64,000 nucleotides of DNA from Halosimplex aquaticum (lineage in GTDB: Archaea > Halobacteriota > Halobacteria > Halobacteriales > Haloarculaceae). The stretch is taken from assembly GCF_028747785.1 (NCBI RefSeq), contig NZ_CP118158.1, positions 1,984,001-2,048,000 of the forward strand, read 5' to 3'. Positions within the stretch are counted from its first letter, which is position 1; each line of letters begins with the position of its first letter. The notes beneath the pieces were generated by a model. That model made no database searches, was not told the DNA's origin, and was given only the letters and a program-made list of their open reading frames with translations. The translations under genes and the position numbers were made by a program. Below, piece by piece: positions 61,585 through 64,000 of the stretch.

Positions 61585-64000
61585 TGTCGTCCTCCGGTGC
61601 CGGGAGCGTGAACGAAAAGGTTGCGCCTTCGTCCGGTTCGGAGTCGACCCATATCTCGCCGCCGTGGCGCTCGACGATCCGCTCACACAGCGCGAGGCCG
61701 ATCCCGGTCCCGTCGTAGTCGGCCCGGTCGTGCAAGCTCTGGAACACCTCGAAGGCGCGGTCGGCGTCCTCCGGGTCGATGCCGATGCCCTCGTCGCTGA
61801 CCGAGACCTCCCACCAGTCGCCCGTCCGCTCGGCCGAGACGTGGACCCGCGGGGGCTCGTTGCCGCTGTACTCGATCGCGTTGTCGAGCAGGTTCTGGAC
61901 CACCTGTCGGAGTTGCCCGTCGTCGCCCTCGACCCGGGGCAGGTCCGCGACCGTGATCTCGGCGTCGCTCTCCTCGATCTTCATCCCGAGGTCCTCGCGG
62001 GCCTCCGCGACGACCGCGTCGAGATCGACCGTCTCGAAGGGATTGCCCCGCGTTTCGACGCGGGAGTACTGGAGGAGCCCGTCGATCATGTCGCGCATGC
62101 GGTCGGCGCCGTCGACGGCGTACTCGATGAACTCGCGGCCGTCCTCGTCGAGCTCGTCCTCGTAGCGGCGTTCGATCAGCTGGAGATAGCTCGACACCAT
62201 CCGCAACGGTTCCTGCAGGTCGTGGGAGGCGGCGTAGGCGAACTGTTCGAGGCGCTCGTTGGACTCCTCGAGCATCCGCTCGTACTCGCGGCGCTCGGTG
62301 ACGTCCTGGGCGAAGCTCAGTCCGGCGAATATCTCGCCGTCGGCGCGGCGCAGTGGCGCCGCCCACACCCGCCAGTGTCGGCCGCCGAACTCGGTCGTCG
62401 TGCTGGCGGTCTTGCCGTCCTCGATAGCCGCCCTGAACAGCGGTTCGAGGTCCGCGACGGTCTGCTCGGGGAAGAGGTCCGGCATCCGCTCGCCCTCCAT
62501 GCGGTCCGAGTCGGGGAGGTCCGTCCCCAGCTTCGCGCCCGCGGCCAAGGTGTACCGGAGGTCGCGGTCGTACACGCCCACCGCGCCGTTCGGGAAGTGC
62601 TCCGCGAGCGTCCGGTAGCGCCGCTCTGACTCCTCGAGCGCCCGCTCGCGCTCCTTGCGCTCGGTGATGTCCTGGGCCATCGTCATGCCGGCGAAGACGT
62701 CGCCGCGCTCGTCGGTGATGGGCACGCCGTGGACTACCCAGTCCCGCCCCTCGTACTCGACCTCGACCGCCCGCTCGCGGCCGTCGAGCGCGGCCTCGAA
62801 CGCCGGTTCGAGCGCGTCGGCCGTATCCTCGGGCCAGGCGTCGTAGAACTGTTTCCCCTCGAGGTCAGCGGGTTCGACGGGGATCCTGTCGAACCCCTGG
62901 CCGGCGGCCAGCGTGTACTGCAGGTCGTGGTCGAACAGCGTCACGATGCCGTTGGGGAAGTACTCCGCGAGCGCGCGGTAGCGCTGCTCGGACTCGGCGA
63001 GCTGCCGCTCGTACTCGCGGCGCTCGGTGACGTCGCGGTCGGAGACGATGATGGAGACGACCTCGCCGTCGTCGTCGGTGACGGGCCTGAAGTAGCCTTC
63101 GAGGGCGTACCGCTCGCCGTCGGGCCGAGTGAGGTCGGCCTGGAACTCGACGTACTCGCCGGCGGCGGCGCGCTCGGTCCACTCGCGGACTTCCTCGCCG
63201 ACGTCGTCGCCCATCCCCCACCACGGCGTCTCCCAGAACGGGTCGCCCTGCACGTCGGCGAGGTCGGCCTCGATATACTCCATCGCCGTCTCGTTGATGT
63301 CCAGCACCGTCCCGTCCGGTTCGAGCAGTCCCACGAGGATGTTCGGGTCCTCGAACACCGCCTCGAAGCGCCGCTCGGTCTCCCGCAGTTCCCGCTCGCG
63401 CTCCGTCCGCTCGGTGATGTCCTGGACGATCCCGTCGAAGTACACCTCGCCGTCCTCCTCTGTCTTGATCCCCGTCACCGAGATCCAGATCTCCCTGTCG
63501 TCGAGCGTTCGCTGTCGCAGCTCCTCGTTCCGGACGATCCCCTCGCGGCGCAACCGCTCGCTGAACGCCGCGCGGGCCTCGGGGTCCGGATAGAGGTCGC
63601 TGACCGGCACCTCCATCAGTTCGGCCGGCGAGTCGGCGTCGAAGATCCGCGCCAGCGCGTCGTTCATCTCGACGAACTCGCCGTCGGGTCCGGGCGTGTT
63701 GCGGTACACGCCGACGGGGAGGTTCTCCACGAGGCGCTCGTAGCGCTGCAGTTCACGCTCGCGTTCCTTCCGGTCGGCGATGTCCCGGACCACGCCGACG
63801 CGCTGCGGGTCGCCCTCGTCGGTCGGCAACAGCGCGAACGTCGCCTCGGCGGGGATCCGCTCGCCGTCTGCGGTCTTCATCTCCGCCTCGACCATGGCCG
63901 TCTCGGTGCTCCCCGCCTGCAACGCCGCCTCTTCGTCCATCGCCTGCTCGCGGACGGCGTCGTCGACGATCATCGAGACGTGCTCGCCGACGAGTTCGTC
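61577..64000 (-). CDS. Multi-PAS sensor histidine kinase, 3' part
   Basis: 807 residues are visible; the start lies beyond base 64000. About five PAS/PAC units in a row, each ending in an R-x-R-E-L or R-E-Y-E-R linker. Then come a HisKA dimerisation helix with the phosphorylated His in FAYAASHDLQEPLRMVSSYL, and a HATPase_c domain with N-box (LLDNAIEYSG), DEGIGIDPED and GTGIGLALC. No membrane helix is in the visible part, so it may be cytosolic. The PAS units could bind flavin, haem or small ligands; no cofactor Cys or His is obvious. It is the first gene of the overlapping kinase-receiver-Bat operon. Confidence 0.92.
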   Translation of the reverse strand, partial: DELVGEHVSMIVDDAVREQAMDEEAALQAGSTETAMVEAEMKTADGERIPAEATFALLPTDEGDPQRVGVVRDIADRKERERELQRYERLVENLPVGVYRNTPGPDGEFVEMNDALARIFDADSPAELMEVPVSDLYPDPEARAAFSERLRREGIVRNEELRQRTLDDREIWISVTGIKTEEDGEVYFDGIVQDITERTERERELRETERRFEAVFEDPNILVGLLEPDGTVLDINETAMEYIEADLADVQGDPFWETPWWGMGDDVGEEVREWTERAAAGEYVEFQADLTRPDGERYALEGYFRPVTDDDGEVVSIIVSDRDVTERREYERQLAESEQRYRALAEYFPNGIVTLFDHDLQYTLAAGQGFDRIPVEPADLEGKQFYDAWPEDTADALEPAFEAALDGRERAVEVEYEGRDWVVHGVPITDERGDVFAGMTMAQDITERKERERALEESERRYRTLAEHFPNGAVGVYDRDLRYTLAAGAKLGTDLPDSDRMEGERMPDLFPEQTVADLEPLFRAAIEDGKTASTTTEFGGRHWRVWAAPLRRADGEIFAGLSFAQDVTERREYERMLEESNERLEQFAYAASHDLQEPLRMVSSYLQLIERRYEDELDEDGREFIEYAVDGADRMRDMIDGLLQYSRVETRGNPFETVDLDAVVAEAREDLGMKIEESDAEITVADLPRVEGDDGQLRQVVQNLLDNAIEYSGNEPPRVHVSAERTGDWWEVSVSDEGIGIDPEDADRAFEVFQSLHDRADYDGTGIGLALCERIVERHGGEIWVDSEPDEGATFSFTLPAPEDDNE

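Overview
The window is a stretch of haloarchaeal chromosome. GC is high throughout, and the predicted proteins are acidic with D/E-rich linkers. Most genes begin 25-30 bases after a TATA-like box with no Shine-Dalgarno, which indicates leaderless transcripts. Family content is also haloarchaeal: HalX, Bat/HTH_10, DUF7344-type and DUF7503/DUF7504-type proteins, a doublet histone, SRII/HtrII-like proteins, GH42 beta-galactosidase and a bacterial-type LigA. A relative of Haloarcula/Halosimplex is a reasonable guess, but the genus cannot be fixed from the sequence alone.

Layout. 0-5.7 kb: two PQQ-like beta-propeller surface proteins, a Bat-like regulator, an alpha/beta hydrolase and the deleted remnant of a second hydrolase. 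5.9-8.0 kb: cobalamin genes cbiE-cbiA, ending in a hairpin terminator. 8.1-10.1 kb: a GH42 beta-galactosidase broken by two single-base shifts. 10.1-10.5 kb: first copy of a structured intergenic repeat. 10.6-19.4 kb: uvrC, membrane proteins, an ABC exporter pair and ligA. 19.5-24.8 kb (minus strand): quinol NO reductase, then an HtrII-like transducer overlapping an opsin homologue that lacks the retinal lysine. 24.9-39.9 kb: mostly housekeeping genes (aminotransferase, phosphate permease, Hsp20, GTPase, hisE, pdxT, riboflavin synthase, Agl23-like protein, ketopantoate reductase family) mixed with small membrane proteins. 40-43.8 kb: a HalX protein, a DUF7504-like protein, a 46-residue DUF7503-like membrane peptide and an atypically AT-rich CHAT protease. 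43.9-47.5 kb: metX-metY and a zinc-ribbon regulator. 47.5-55.5 kb: repeat copies, tRNA-Asn, CCA-adding enzyme, deacetylase-histone pair, RPA, a lipoprotein, tRNA-Arg and a cupin. 55.6-64 kb: small metabolic and unknown genes, then a PAS histidine kinase, response regulator and Bat-type regulator as overlapping genes.

Two things stand out. (1) The transducer/opsin operon at 19.88-22.21 kb keeps the HtrII architecture and contact residues, but the opsin has Arg at the Schiff-base lysine position and has lost most retinal-pocket aromatics. It looks like a light-independent receptor built on a phototaxis scaffold. (2) Four intergenic elements (near 10.3, 47.8, 55.2 and 55.4 kb) share a core but have different stem arms, each perfectly complementary within its own copy. 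This covariation points to a structured RNA or a hairpin mobile element.
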